Shown here one piece after another: positions 7,765-17,092 of a DNA stretch of 64,000 nucleotides. Made by a program: the position numbers and the translations under genes. The DNA is from Laspinema olomoucense D3b (GTDB lineage Bacteria; Cyanobacteriota; Cyanobacteriia; Cyanobacteriales; Laspinemataceae): contig NZ_JAMXFA010000015.1 in the NCBI RefSeq assembly GCF_025370785.1, positions 1-64,000 of the forward strand. The letters run 5' to 3'. Position 1 is the stretch's first letter, and each line of letters begins with the position of its first letter. The notes under the pieces were generated by a model that was not told the origin of the DNA, did no database searches, and saw only the letters and a list, made by a program, of their open reading frames with translations.

Positions 7765-8661
7765 ATGCGAGTAGCATCTTTTTTCGCGGGAATTGGAGGA
7801 TTTGATCTAGGATTTGAACGAGCCGGAATGCAGGTTATATTTCAATGTGAAATTGATAAATTTTGTCAAGCAATATTAAAACGTCATTGGCCTAACGTAC
7901 CGATTTATGAAGACATCACAACCCTCACCCCTGCAACTATCCCTCAATCTGACTTATGGTGTGCCGGATGGCCCTGCCAAGACCTCAGTAACGCCAACAC
8001 AGAAAGAAAAGGACTCGGGGGAGAACGAAGCGGACTCTTCTATAAATTTATGGAACTTGTTGGAGAAGTTCACCCGCCGTGGTTGGTCTTGGAAAATGTG
8101 CCAGGGTTGCTCTGTGCAGAGCAAGGAACCGCGCTTGAGGCAGTTATCAACACGCTGGAAACGCACGGGTATTTGGGGGGATGGCTATCGTGTAACGCTC
8201 TCCATTCGGGCTTACCTCACGACCGAGATCGCGTCTTCTTTATCGCCAGTTTTAGATCACCACGTGCCTATAAAATCTTTACTGACAGCAGCGAATTGTC
8301 TGGGAATTCTCCGCCGGGAAAATCGAGGGAAACGGAAACTCGATCCAGTATTTGTGAAAGCACTTTCAGAAACAATCCGCTTGTGGTACAACGTCGCGGA
8401 GGCTTCGGGTACACCGTGGCGAGAAATATCTGCCCCACGTTACGCGCCCAAACTGGAAAACATCAAGGAGGTCATTCAGACCGACCAATACTCTGTGGCG
8501 AGAAACTTGACCTGGACCGAATGGGAAAGGTTGATGGGGTTTCCCCCAGGATGGACAGTCGTCGAGGGAGAGTCCTTGGTAATGCAGTCATCCCCCCGAT
8601 CGCCGAATGGATTGGGAGAAAAATCTTAGAAGTTGAAATGTCTAGTTCGGGGATTCACTAG
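7765..8661 (+). CDS. C5-cytosine DNA methyltransferase of a type II R-M system
   Basis: The 298-residue enzyme shows the C5-methyltransferase motif order: SAM-binding FFAGIGGFDLGFE (residues 6-18), catalytic WCAGWPCQDLS with the Pro-Cys dipeptide (66-75), LVLENVPGL (107-115), HDRDRVFFIA (152-161) and the C-terminal RGRVLGNAVIPPIAEWIG (268-284). It would methylate cytosine in the target and protect DNA from the divergent HNH nuclease. The protein is compact and its target-recognition region (about 165-250) is short. A second, +1-shifted frame of 240 codons lies inside it (7907-8629) and has methyltransferase-like motifs of its own. Confidence 0.88.
   Translation: MRVASFFAGIGGFDLGFERAGMQVIFQCEIDKFCQAILKRHWPNVPIYEDITTLTPATIPQSDLWCAGWPCQDLSNANTERKGLGGERSGLFYKFMELVGEVHPPWLVLENVPGLLCAEQGTALEAVINTLETHGYLGGWLSCNALHSGLPHDRDRVFFIASFRSPRAYKIFTDSSELSGNSPPGKSRETETRSSICESTFRNNPLVVQRRGGFGYTVARNICPTLRAQTGKHQGGHSDRPILCGEKLDLDRMGKVDGVSPRMDSRRGRVLGNAVIPPIAEWIGRKILEVEMSSSGIH
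7907..8629 (+). CDS. Overlapping +1-frame reading frame inside the methyltransferase gene
   Basis: A 240-codon frame starts at ATG 7907 and runs entirely inside the C5-methyltransferase gene, same strand, shifted by one base. It is not random in content: residues 201-217 read LTWTEWERLMGFPPGWT, which matches the conserved LTPxECERLxGFPxGWT block near the C-terminus of many C5-methyltransferases. Residues 127-142 (TAANCLGILRRENRGK) resemble a segment I remember from phage proteins annotated beside dcm genes. The N-terminal half (PAKTS, ADSS, CQGCSV) is the shifted translation of the catalytic motif region. Either both frames are translated, or the gene mixes two frames after old frameshifts. 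No clear ribosome binding site precedes the inner ATG. Confidence 0.4.
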   Translation: MKTSQPSPLQLSLNLTYGVPDGPAKTSVTPTQKEKDSGENEADSSINLWNLLEKFTRRGWSWKMCQGCSVQSKEPRLRQLSTRWKRTGIWGDGYRVTLSIRAYLTTEIASSLSPVLDHHVPIKSLLTAANCLGILRRENRGKRKLDPVFVKALSETIRLWYNVAEASGTPWREISAPRYAPKLENIKEVIQTDQYSVARNLTWTEWERLMGFPPGWTVVEGESLVMQSSPRSPNGLGEKS

Positions 8662-8761
8662 AGAGAAGACAAACCGGGTTTCTTGACCCAATCTCTGCTT
8701 ACTTTGCCACGAAGAAAGGTCCAGAAACCCAATGTCTTGTGGTTTCCTGGTTGAAGTTTTG

Positions 8762-9571
8762 TTAGCTTCCCAGTTGGCGCGATCGCTCGGTTGCCGCTTG
8801 TACGGCTTCGATGCAGGCGGACCGAAATCCGGCTTTTTCTAATTGCGCGACTCCGGCGATGGTGGTGCCTCCGGGACTGGTTACCCGGTCTTTCAGTTCT
8901 GCCGGGTGTAGTTGGGTTTCTTGAATCAGTGTGGCTGTTCCCAATACGGTTTGTAAGGCGAGTTGGGCGGCAATGGCGCGGGGTAGACCCGCACGAACGC
9001 CGCCATCTGTCAAGGCTTCGATAAAAATTGCCACATAAGCGGGTCCGGAACCAGAGAGGCCGGTGACTGCATCCATCAGGGACTCGGGAACCTGAACCAC
9101 ATCACCCACGGCTTGTAACACAGTTTTGGCGCGGTCGAGGTGTTCGGGTTGGACCTGAGTTCCCGGGGCGATCGCCGTGATTCCAGCGCCGACAGTAGCG
9201 GGGGTATTCGGCATGGAACGGACAATCGGTACGCCAGGAAAAGCTCGTTCTAATTTACTCAGGGGGACTCCGGCTAAAATAGATAGAATCACTGGCACTT
9301 GTCCATTCTGGCCGAGAGACGGTAAGGCAGTGGCGACGGACTCGAACACTTGGGGTTTGATGGCGAGGAGCAAGACTTCTGTCGCTGCCGCTACCTCAGA
9401 ATTGTCAGCAGTGACGCCGACGCCATATTGTTGCGCTAAAAACTCGCGACGCTGCTGCATGGGGTCGCTAATCAGAATTTCCCCAGGCTGATAAGCGGCA
9501 CGAGCAATCAGGCGGGATAGGAGCGCTTCTCCCATGACCCCGCCTCCAATAATTCCTAGTTTTACCAACAA
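8762..9571 (-). CDS. proC: Pyrroline-5-carboxylate reductase
   Basis: ProC reduces pyrroline-5-carboxylate to proline with NAD(P)H in the cytoplasm. The 269-residue protein has the Rossmann start LGIIGGGVMGEALLS, the middle VRSMPNTPATVGAG motif, the helix GLSGSGPAYVAIFIEAL and the signature DRVTSPGGTTIAG near the C-terminus. The start appears to be TTG (9569-9571), with no better ATG close by. It lies downstream of sepF on the same strand, about 80 bases apart, as in other cyanobacteria. Confidence 0.93.
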   Translation of the reverse strand: MLVKLGIIGGGVMGEALLSRLIARAAYQPGEILISDPMQQRREFLAQQYGVGVTADNSEVAAATEVLLLAIKPQVFESVATALPSLGQNGQVPVILSILAGVPLSKLERAFPGVPIVRSMPNTPATVGAGITAIAPGTQVQPEHLDRAKTVLQAVGDVVQVPESLMDAVTGLSGSGPAYVAIFIEALTDGGVRAGLPRAIAAQLALQTVLGTATLIQETQLHPAELKDRVTSPGGTTIAGVAQLEKAGFRSACIEAVQAATERSRQLGS

Positions 9572-9653
9572 CGGTTGCTAATTTCCTGTAAGGGTTTCCA
9601 GGTCCTTGGTCAACTTGGCTATTAAGGGCGATCGCTGACCAAGAACAGTTCAT

Positions 9654-10259
9654 TTACTGAGCCATCCGGACTTGTTCCGGGGTCCAGCTTGTTTGGACAG
9701 AGGGAGGACGAGCAGTCCGTAGGTGGGGTTGCAAGACATCGTGAACCACACCGCTTTGAGTGCTGACTTGAACACAGCTCGGGGTAAACAGGAAAATGCT
9801 TTCCCCAATTCGTTCTTGATGCCCATCTAAGGCATAAGTCCCACCGGCAATAAAATCAACGGCTCTTTGCGCTTGGTCCGGATCCATCATCGTTAGATTG
9901 AGCACGACAGATTTGCGTTCCCGTAGAGCTTGAATGGCTTGAGGCATTTCCTCAAAGGATTTTGGCTCCATCACCACCACTTCAGAGATGCCGTTGGCGG
10001 CTCCAGGTAGACCGATCACGTTATTGATAGCATTCATACTTGATCCCATTGCGCTTTCTGATCCCACCATTCCCATTCCGGTTGGGGTCGTCCGCAAAGG
10101 AGTGCGATTCCGACGCGCTTCTGCTTCGGGAGAGGCTGCGGGTTGGTCTTGGTAAAGGTTTTGGTATCCTTCTCCTTCGATTTCGTCGTACTCATACTCG
10201 TAATCCACGGATTCGTTGAGTCCGACCATATCTCGTAGCTTAGAAAAAATCGTATTCAC
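9654..10259 (-). CDS. sepF: Cell division protein SepF (Ylmf/Cdv2)
   Basis: SepF bundles FtsZ filaments and ties them to the membrane at the division site. The GTG start at 10259 ([16 protein letters not shown]) is preferred because it begins with the amphipathic membrane-binding helix and has a GGAG eight bases upstream; an ATG at 10364 would add 35 unrelated residues. The 201-residue protein has an acidic, flexible linker (about 20-95), then the SepF domain: [52 protein letters not shown] and IFLFTP. It belongs to the pipX-pipY-sepF-proC neighbourhood, with a 650-base gap behind pipY. Confidence 0.92.
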   Translation of the reverse strand: MNTIFSKLRDMVGLNESVDYEYEYDEIEGEGYQNLYQDQPAASPEAEARRNRTPLRTTPTGMGMVGSESAMGSSMNAINNVIGLPGAANGISEVVVMEPKSFEEMPQAIQALRERKSVVLNLTMMDPDQAQRAVDFIAGGTYALDGHQERIGESIFLFTPSCVQVSTQSGVVHDVLQPHLRTARPPSVQTSWTPEQVRMAQ

Positions 10260-10911
10260 GGTTTTTGCTCCATCAAAACTAGGGTAACATGAGGGCATTC
10301 TGATACATTTACGCGACCTTTGTCTGGCTATTGCTGGACAATGGAGCGATGGCACTATCGCCATTCAAGGTAATAGAGGCGATATCCCGCAAAGCTTTTA
10401 GAAAGATTCCAAAAGCGCAAGATGGTTTAAGGTCGATTCGTCTTATTAGACTCGTACCCTCTTAGACTTAAGAATCCACCCCAACCTCGGCAACCAAGCG
10501 AGGAAGTCTCAAAGGTAGGGCGGAAAAATCTAAGCTCCGGCGCGAGTGGCTGCTCCATTTTCAACTCTTGTCGGATCTTATATCCGATTATCCGCAGATG
10601 CCGGGGAAATAAAGGATTAAATCCTTACTCCATTCGCCATGCCCAACCCTACCCAAGTTATCAGTTTATTGTATATTGCCATAAGTTGCCGATTATGCCC
10701 AAAATTTTCCAGACTTTGTGCTGGGAATTTGGTGCAATCGGGGGCGGTGGTTGATCACTATAATTGAAAACTGGATTTGAACTGGATTTGAACTGGATTT
10801 TGGGGGGATGGAACCGGGAGATTGCCCATAGCGATGGCGACTGGACTCAAGGGGGTAAGGGGGGATGATTCGCCCACTTTTTCCTTAATTCTAACGGTCC
10901 GGGGCTAGATT
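10260..10911. other. 650-base intergenic region upstream of sepF with an 11-bp tandem repeat
   Basis: No gene is seen between pipY and sepF. At 10771-10800 the unit CTGGATTTGAA is repeated 2.7 times in tandem. The stretch probably holds the sepF-proC promoter, so the two gene pairs may be separately transcribed. Confidence 0.45.
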
Positions 10912-11577
10912 TTAGGACGATCGCTCTCCAAATAGGATTGTCCCTAGTCTGACTATTGTGGACCCGGCTTGGACGGCTAAATGATAATCCCCTGACATTC
11001 CCATCGATAACTCCTGCATGGAAATCTGATCCCAATTTTGGGCTTGGATTTCTTGAGCGAGGTGACGAGTGTGCTCAAACAGGGCCAGGGTTTTTGCTTG
11101 ATCCAATCCCAAGGGGGGAATGGTCATTAATCCTTTGATTTCTAAGTTTTTACACTGATTTAGCGAGCCTAAATCCCCGATGAGTTCAGGAATCTGCCAC
11201 CCCGATTTGTTGGGGTCAGGTACGATTTTTACTTGGAGGCAGACTTTTGGCTTAACCCCGAGTCCTTCCGCCACGCGATCGACTCGTTGCGCTAATTTCA
11301 AACTATCAATAGAATGGATCCATTGAAATTGATCTAAAGCGGGTTTAACTTTATTACTTTGCAGGTGTCCAATCAGGTGCCAGGTTAGACCGGGCAGGTC
11401 CCCGAGTTGCTCAGATTTGGCTTGAGCTTCCTGAATGCGACTTTCCCCAAAATCTCGAATTCCCGCCTGATAAGCTTGCATCATGGCATCCACCGACACC
11501 TGTTTGGTGACGGCAATCAGTCGGACTGATTCGGGTAAGTTGGCGCGGATCTGTGCAATCCGTTGGGCGATCGTCAT
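10912..11577 (-). CDS. pipY: PLP-binding protein PipY (YggS/PLPBP family)
   Basis: PipY is a single-domain pyridoxal-phosphate protein involved in vitamin B6 and amino/keto acid balance. The 221-residue sequence has the PLP-lysine region VRLIAVTKQVSVDAM near residue 19, WHLIGHLQSNKVKPAL, and the phosphate-binding end ELSMGMSGDYHLAVQ with GSTIVRLGTILFG. It overlaps pipX by four bases (ATGA), the standard pipX-pipY pair of cyanobacteria, suggesting translational coupling and a link to nitrogen regulation. Confidence 0.93.
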   Translation of the reverse strand: MTIAQRIAQIRANLPESVRLIAVTKQVSVDAMMQAYQAGIRDFGESRIQEAQAKSEQLGDLPGLTWHLIGHLQSNKVKPALDQFQWIHSIDSLKLAQRVDRVAEGLGVKPKVCLQVKIVPDPNKSGWQIPELIGDLGSLNQCKNLEIKGLMTIPPLGLDQAKTLALFEHTRHLAQEIQAQNWDQISMQELSMGMSGDYHLAVQAGSTIVRLGTILFGERSS

Positions 11578-11843
11578 TGAAACGTGCGTTTGTGGATGAG
11601 TTGAAGTTCAGCGAATTCCTGGGTTTGCCCCATTCGTCGCAGCAATCGCAAGCGGTTTTCGACGAGGAGGCGAGCATCGGCACGGGTGAGCGGCTCAAAT
11701 CTTAACCCGTCTATGCCAGAAAGCGCTAAAAAAAATAGGCGTTGGGCATATAGGGTCGTGAATAACTCCTGATTTTGTTCGATCAGACACACCCGATAGA
11801 GTAGACCAAAAGTAGGATGATTTAAGTAAGTTTCAGTGTTCAT
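11574..11843 (-). CDS. pipX: Nitrogen regulation coactivator PipX
   Basis: PipX is an 89-residue cyanobacterial adaptor that binds either PII (GlnB) or NtcA, so coupling carbon/nitrogen status to NtcA-dependent transcription. The N-terminal Tudor-like part (NHPTFGLLYRVCLIEQNQEL, LYAQRLFFLALS) and the C-terminal helices (LTRADARLLVENRLRLLRR) match the family. Its stop overlaps the pipY start. Confidence 0.93.
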   Translation of the reverse strand: MNTETYLNHPTFGLLYRVCLIEQNQELFTTLYAQRLFFLALSGIDGLRFEPLTRADARLLVENRLRLLRRMGQTQEFAELQLIHKRTFQ

Positions 11844-12259
11844 TCAGGTTCAGATGAGTACCGTTAATCATAACGGTTATAGAGTCACTAAGGTCCCCCT
11901 GGCGGAGTCAGCTAGTATGGAGTTTCGGGAAATGACCCGTTTCCCCCCTGAGTTTTGGCCGCAAGCTTGGACGGGGATAATTTTATCAGAAAGTGCGGAA
12001 ATCCCCATGCTCTTAGGCTAGGGATAGATAATAATTTGGATAATTCTTCCTCCCAGAGGCAGCGTCTTGTTCTGTACTGATCATCCCTGAGGGAGACGCT
12101 CCTTCTTTTAAATTCTATTATTTAACGGCTGCCAGATGGTTTATATTCCGGTTTTAATCGGGAGTTATATTTTTATCTGAGGCACTGCTATCAAAGGGGA
12201 GGGATTGCTGCCTTAATTCTCGGGAGTTTCATAACACCTGAAGCCAGCGATCGCCCCGG
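11844..12259. other. Intergenic between pipX and the TrpE/PabB gene
   Basis: About 415 bases with no convincing gene. It must hold the pipX promoter on its left. An imperfect inverted pair AGCGTCT/AGACGCT lies near 12063-12106 with a long loop. A 61-codon + strand frame here has no features. Confidence 0.35.
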
Positions 12260-13774
12260 TTATGAACCTTCACGAAATGCGATCGCCATCTGTAGGGCCG
12301 CGAGTTGGGCGCGAGCTTTATCGAGGGACTCATACCATTCTTTTTCCGGTTCACTATCAGCGACAATTCCGGCCCCCACTTGTCCCCACACTCGATAGGT
12401 TTCCCTGTCATTCTTGGCCGTTCCCCATGTGTCTGGGGCAAATAATAAGGTTCTAATCAAAATATTCAAATCAAGCTGTCCTCGCCAGTCTAAATAGCCA
12501 CAGGAACCATAAAACAAACTGCGGCGCACAGGTTCTAATTCTTCAATAATTTCCATACATCGGACTTTGGGACAGCCAGTAATGGTGCCACCGGGAAAGG
12601 TGGCGCGGATTAAATCGATACTATCGCGATCGCCCCGGAGAGTACCCACTGCATTACTCACCAAATGCATGACATGACTGTACCGTTCAATGGTCAACAA
12701 TTCGTTAACTTGTACTGTTCCCCATTCGCAAACTCTCCCTAAATCATTCCGTTCTAAATCTACCAACATAATATGTTCGGCACGTTCTTTCCGGTTAGCG
12801 AGTAATTCGCTGGCGAGTTGTTCATCCTGTTCTGCTGTTTTCCCTCTAGCGCGAGTTCCAGCAATCGGACGAGTCTGAGCGGTTTTTCCTTGTAATTGTA
12901 CCAATCTTTCCGGGGAACAACTCACCACATTTCCCCAGGGAGTCCGCCAATAACTGGCAAAAGGAGAGGGATTAATGGTACGCAAGGTCTGATAAACGTC
13001 CCAACTATCCTGTTGAGTTGTCGTTTCAAATCTTAAGGATAAATTGGCTTGAAATATATCCCCAGCAGTGATATATATTTGAGCTTTTCTAACCCGTTCT
13101 TCATACTCAAATTGGGATAAATGAAACTGGGGATAAGGGGAAAGAAAGTCCTCAGTTTTAGGCGATTTTTGAGGAGAGGTTTCCCGAGGGAAAAAGCTTT
13201 CTAATTTTTGTTCTAGGATATCCAGTTCAGCGCGATCGCTACTGGCAATCCACAACTGTTGTTGATGATGATCCAAGATGGCAAAGTTGGCGGGTTCATA
13301 CCAGTAGCTTACCGGAAAGGGTAGGGGATCATGGTTCAGATGAGGGAGTTTTTCAATTTCCCAGGCTAAATCATACCCCAACCATCCTAACCATCCGCCG
13401 GTGAAAGGAAGCGCATCGTGATGAAGGATTTCGAGGGTATCAAGTTCTGGTATAAATTCAGGTTGTTCTGGCTGTTTGCGCTGGAGAAGTTGCCGCAAAC
13501 TGGGCAGAATTTCCCCGACTTCTGGAGTCCACAATTGAGGACGATTGTCAATCGATCTCGGTGCACCCGCACAGATAGAATATCTAGCTTCGGGGATGGG
13601 GGTGGGAGTCGGATAAGGACTTTCTAGGAGGGTGGCGATCGCCGCGAACGGTTGCTTGTTTTCCGATTGAGGAATGAGAAACAATGCCTCAAATACTTGA
13701 GTTCCGGTCCGCTGTTTTAAGGGGAGCGATCGCCAATACCAAGGGGGGATGGGTTCGGGATTTAATGGGTTCAT
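12260..13774 (-). CDS. Anthranilate / aminodeoxychorismate synthase component I (TrpE/PabB family)
   Basis: The 504-residue protein belongs to the chorismate-binding family that aminates chorismate using ammonia from a glutaminase partner. The start at 13774 is chosen because ATGA overlaps the stop of the upstream EcfT-like gene; a longer frame would overlap that gene by 240 bases. Motifs: ATLLESPYP near residue 43 (LLES, the tryptophan-site element of TrpE), RPIAGTRARGKT, LVDLERNDLGRVC, TFPGGTITGCPKVR and VWGQVGAGIVADSEPEKEWYE. The alanine in PIAGT, rather than the PabB lysine (PIKGT), points to TrpE-like chemistry, yet cyanobacterial proteins like this are often annotated PabB. No glutaminase subunit is nearby. 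Confidence 0.85.
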   Translation of the reverse strand: MNPLNPEPIPPWYWRSLPLKQRTGTQVFEALFLIPQSENKQPFAAIATLLESPYPTPTPIPEARYSICAGAPRSIDNRPQLWTPEVGEILPSLRQLLQRKQPEQPEFIPELDTLEILHHDALPFTGGWLGWLGYDLAWEIEKLPHLNHDPLPFPVSYWYEPANFAILDHHQQQLWIASSDRAELDILEQKLESFFPRETSPQKSPKTEDFLSPYPQFHLSQFEYEERVRKAQIYITAGDIFQANLSLRFETTTQQDSWDVYQTLRTINPSPFASYWRTPWGNVVSCSPERLVQLQGKTAQTRPIAGTRARGKTAEQDEQLASELLANRKERAEHIMLVDLERNDLGRVCEWGTVQVNELLTIERYSHVMHLVSNAVGTLRGDRDSIDLIRATFPGGTITGCPKVRCMEIIEELEPVRRSLFYGSCGYLDWRGQLDLNILIRTLLFAPDTWGTAKNDRETYRVWGQVGAGIVADSEPEKEWYESLDKARAQLAALQMAIAFREGS

Positions 13775-14760
13775 GCTTGCCATCCCCAGATGAAACGCAT
13801 CCCCCAAAATCCCAACAATATGGCGATCGCCACCCAGTCTCCATTTCGGAGTGTTAACGGATGCCACTGCACCCGGTGGGTATTCGGCGTCGTAAATCCT
13901 CTCACCTGCATCCCTCCAGCAATTTGTTGAGCGCGCAAGAGCAGATTTTCTAGCAATCTTTCTACTACGGTAAACCATACTTTTGTTGTTCCTCGCAAGC
14001 CCAATTTTTTCCAATTAATTGCCCGAGTTCTCACGGAACGAATTAAATTCTGAACTTCTTCTAACACCAGGGGGATAAACCGCAGAGATAGGGTTAGAGT
14101 TAGGGCAATTTCTATGGTGGGAATATTAAACCGTTTCAGAGGACTCATTAAATCTTCAATTCCCGCCGCAATCTCTTCGGGTGCTGTAGTCAGGAGGTAG
14201 AGATTGGTGCTATAAATTAAGGTAAAAAATAAGGTGCTGATCCGAATTCCTAAATCCAGAGAACGGCGGGTAATCATAAACCGCCCTTGCTCAAAGAGGA
14301 CGTAACGGTAATCCGTCGGTTGAGGGATTTCCCCCTCAATTGTCTCCTCGGGTTTGGTGGTTTCTTCACCCCAGCCCAAGGGATTGTACCAGGGATTTCT
14401 GATGGGTGTTGGAGGGAGGGTGAGGGGTTGGCGATCAAAGGTGAGTTCTTGAGAGGGGAGGCGGGGTTGGTGTTCAACCGGGAGCCCATCGGGGGCGATC
14501 GCTGTAATCAAGCAAACTAACAGAGATAGGGTTAACAACCACCCCATTTGTTTGCGCCAGACTCGCAGGGGAATCAAGGCACTAATTGTAATCAAAATTA
14601 GCAGCAAAACCAACCCAATCCGCCAGAGGGGATTCGCTAAGACTGGGGCGATTAAAAAGCTCATCAACCACAGCAGTTTGACTCGCGCATCCAAGCCATG
14701 TAACCAGGTAATGGGTTGCTCTAAATACAAGCCGATAGGCAGCGATCGCAGTAAATCCAT
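13771..14760 (-). CDS. EcfT/CbiQ-family energy-coupling transporter membrane protein
   Basis: The 329-residue membrane protein starts with LEQPITWLHGLDARVKLLWL, the usual EcfT opening, and has helices near residues 25-70, 75-92, 180-205 and at the C-terminus. The coupling motifs are seen as RTRAINWKKLG and GGMQVRGFTTP (A-R-G type), which contact the ATPases of ECF vitamin or metal transporters. An insertion of about 70 polar residues (95-165) between helices is larger than in typical EcfT. No EcfA ATPase or S component is nearby. It lies between der and the TrpE/PabB gene on the same strand and overlaps the latter by 4 bases. Confidence 0.85.
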   Translation of the reverse strand: MDLLRSLPIGLYLEQPITWLHGLDARVKLLWLMSFLIAPVLANPLWRIGLVLLLILITISALIPLRVWRKQMGWLLTLSLLVCLITAIAPDGLPVEHQPRLPSQELTFDRQPLTLPPTPIRNPWYNPLGWGEETTKPEETIEGEIPQPTDYRYVLFEQGRFMITRRSLDLGIRISTLFFTLIYSTNLYLLTTAPEEIAAGIEDLMSPLKRFNIPTIEIALTLTLSLRFIPLVLEEVQNLIRSVRTRAINWKKLGLRGTTKVWFTVVERLLENLLLRAQQIAGGMQVRGFTTPNTHRVQWHPLTLRNGDWVAIAILLGFWGMRFIWGWQA

Positions 14761-14833
14761 CGGATTTGAGAAAGTAAAGGTTCAAAGCGTCTAAAACCGC
14801 TGTCCAAAAGGTTCGGGTTTACCCTGTTTTTTG

Positions 14834-14932
14834 TAGGGAAAATTCCTGAATTATCCCTCTGTAGAATAGCCAGGTATTTTAGGGGAAATTCCTAAATTCC
14901 CCCCATGCCGAATAGCAGGTTAGGGGAAACCC
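14834..14932. repeat. Imperfect tandem repeat between der and the EcfT-like gene
   Basis: A unit beginning TAGGGGAAATTCCT recurs at 14834, 14880 and, shortened, 14921, each followed by a related GAATAGC-containing segment. The period is about 46 then 41 bases. It occupies most of the gap between the two genes. Confidence 0.5.
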
Positions 14933-16296
14933 TACACTTTAACGGCTCGATTGGTGGTATTATTATCCTCAAAGTCACGGGCTTTTTTCCCACGCCATAA
15001 CAACCGCAATGGACTCCCCGTAAATCCCAGTTGTTCACGGAATTGACGTTCGATATAACGGCGATAATTATCGTTAAATCGTTTCGGGTCATTCACAAAC
15101 AAAGCAATGGTGGGAGGTTGACTGGTAACCTGAGTCCCATAATAGATTTTCCCCTGTTTTCCTTGGCGGCTGGTGGGAGGACTGTGCCAGTGCAGGGCAT
15201 CTTTTAACACTTCATTAATCACTGAGGTAGAAACCCGCCGACGATGTTCATCAGCGGATTTATCCACTAGATCTAGGATGTTTTCCACCCGTTTTCCGGT
15301 GGCAGCACTCACAAAAATGGCTTCCGCCCATTCTAGGAAATAGAGGCGACTTTTGATATCCCGTTCATAGTCATAAATGGTATAGGAATCTTTCTCGATC
15401 GCATCCCATTTATTAATTACCATGACGCAGGCGCGTCCTTCTTCTTCGATTCGTCCCGCCAGTTTTTGGTCCTGTTCCGTTACCCCATCGACTGCATCAA
15501 TGACCAACAGCACCACATCCGCCCGACGAATTGCTTTAAACGCCCGGTTAATGCCAAAAAATTCCGGTCCATATTCGACATTTTTCTTCTTCCGAATGCC
15601 TGCGGTATCGATAATTCGGTAAGTTTTTCCGTTGCGTTCTACAAAGGTATCAATAGTGTCGCGAGTTGTTCCGGAAATTGGACTAACAATGGCCCTTTTT
15701 TCTCCCAAAAAAGCATTGAGTAAGCTGGATTTACCCACATTAGGACGTCCAACGATCGCTACTTTAATTTCTGGCGTTTCTTCAATTTCAGCAGTGGGCG
15801 GCAAGTGGGGAATGACAATATCTAATAAATCCCCGGTTCCACTGCCGTGAATGGCAGAAATGGGATAAGGTTCACCCATGCCTAATTCCCAAAATTCTGC
15901 CGCTTGGGTCAATCCTTCCATTAAAGATTCACATTTATTCACGGCAAGGACAACGGGGACTTTTTGATGCCGTAACCAGTTGGCAATTTCGCGATCGGCT
16001 TCTGTAACCCCTTGTTGTCCATCGACAACAAACAGGGCAACGCTTGATTCAGAAAGCGCTGTCAGGACTTGTTCTCTAATTAAGGGTAAAAATTCGGTAT
16101 CATCATCAAAGACTAATCCGCCCGTATCGACAATCTGAAAGTCTCGGTCCTGCCAGAAGGCATCTCGATAGGTGCGATCGCGCGTGACTCCCGGTTCATC
16201 ATGCACGATCGCCTGTTTACCCCCAGCAATCCGATTGACAAGGGTTGATTTGCCCACGTTAGGGCGTCCGATAATAGCAACTATAGGTAAAGCCAT
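14932..16296 (-). CDS. der: Ribosome biogenesis GTPase Der (EngA)
   Basis: Der has two tandem GTPase domains and a KH-like C-terminal domain and assists 50S subunit assembly. With ATG at 16296 the protein has 454 residues, the family size. G1 motifs [13 protein letters not shown] (domain 1) and [14 protein letters not shown] (domain 2) are clear, with DTGG and DTAG switch motifs and two NKxD-type motifs (VNKCES, INKWDA). The C-terminus has the KH-like segment [22 protein letters not shown] (read as separate parts). An upstream ATG at 16329 would add 11 residues without support. Confidence 0.95.
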   Translation of the reverse strand: MALPIVAIIGRPNVGKSTLVNRIAGGKQAIVHDEPGVTRDRTYRDAFWQDRDFQIVDTGGLVFDDDTEFLPLIREQVLTALSESSVALFVVDGQQGVTEADREIANWLRHQKVPVVLAVNKCESLMEGLTQAAEFWELGMGEPYPISAIHGSGTGDLLDIVIPHLPPTAEIEETPEIKVAIVGRPNVGKSSLLNAFLGEKRAIVSPISGTTRDTIDTFVERNGKTYRIIDTAGIRKKKNVEYGPEFFGINRAFKAIRRADVVLLVIDAVDGVTEQDQKLAGRIEEEGRACVMVINKWDAIEKDSYTIYDYERDIKSRLYFLEWAEAIFVSAATGKRVENILDLVDKSADEHRRRVSTSVINEVLKDALHWHSPPTSRQGKQGKIYYGTQVTSQPPTIALFVNDPKRFNDNYRRYIERQFREQLGFTGSPLRLLWRGKKARDFEDNNTTNRAVKV

Positions 16297-16453
16297 AGAG
16301 GTGAAGGTTCCTGGGATTGAGCGAAGCAATCATATCTGTTTATTTTTTTATTATAGCGAACCGAGGCGATCGGCACGCTCATGAATTAGCCCACCTCTTT
16401 ACCCTGGGGCTTCCCCTCTCAAGCTGACTCCCACTCTTTAATGGCTTTTCCTC

Positions 16454-16828
16454 TTACTGACAGGTTAAACTTTCATTCACCGCAGCAAAATCTTGGGGAG
16501 TTTTTTTGTCAATCAGTCGCTTATAGTGTTCGGGGTTTTGAATTAATTTGACTCGCGCAGTATCTAAGTCCGTATTTCTATAGGTTAACTCTCGCCTTCC
16601 TGAAAGTTCAATCGTCTCCTCTAGCATTTCGCTGGGGTCGGGTTGATACGTGAAAATTGTATTTCCTTCTTGTTCTCGAATCCGGAAACTAGCTTTTTCC
16701 CCTAATGGATTGGGTTGGCCCGCAGCGGGAGTATATTCGCAAATTCTACCCGTTGTCTGTTCCGTACAGCCAATCAGTCCGATTAAGCCAACTAGGCTCA
16801 AACCTAGGTATATTCGATTATTTTTCAT
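16454..16828 (-). CDS. Putative lipoprotein, unknown function
   Basis: The 124-residue protein has a lipoprotein signal peptide: basic start MKNNRIY, a hydrophobic core and lipobox LIGC (cysteine at residue 21). The mature part is hydrophilic, with three more cysteines, and ends in ESLTC. No family is recognised. It stands alone behind der and before the Uma2 gene, all on the same strand but separated by more than 150 bases each side. Confidence 0.65.
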   Translation of the reverse strand: MKNNRIYLGLSLVGLIGLIGCTEQTTGRICEYTPAAGQPNPLGEKASFRIREQEGNTIFTYQPDPSEMLEETIELSGRRELTYRNTDLDTARVKLIQNPEHYKRLIDKKTPQDFAAVNESLTCQ

Positions 16829-17020
16829 GAAGATTTTGCTTGCTCATTTTCGGTAAATTTTACTGCTTATTATTATATCACCTCTAACCTGTTTACTTAA
16901 TTATTGTATCGGAAAATTTCTGAATTTAAGAGTCTATCTATAAAACAAATCCTGCGGCGGTAGCCTTCATTTTAAAGGAGGGATTTATCACGGAAATTAG
17001 GGTTAATCTGAGCTTAAAAT

Positions 17021-17055
17021 AAAAAAGCGTCCCCCTCACCTATGGGGATCGCTTT
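17021..17055 (-). terminator. Rho-independent terminator of the Uma2-family gene
   Basis: On the - strand the transcript reads AAAGCG-AT-CCCC, a short loop, GGGG-A-CGCTTTTTT. A GC-rich stem followed by a T-run starts about 35 bases after the Uma2 stop codon. Confidence 0.7.
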
Positions 17056-17092
17056 GGGTTTGTGGATTCACACAGATGCAGCGGCGATCGCT

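Noticed and set aside
13418-13627. 69-codon + strand frame in the TrpE/PabB gene
   Set aside because: Antisense of a well-supported gene without features of its own.
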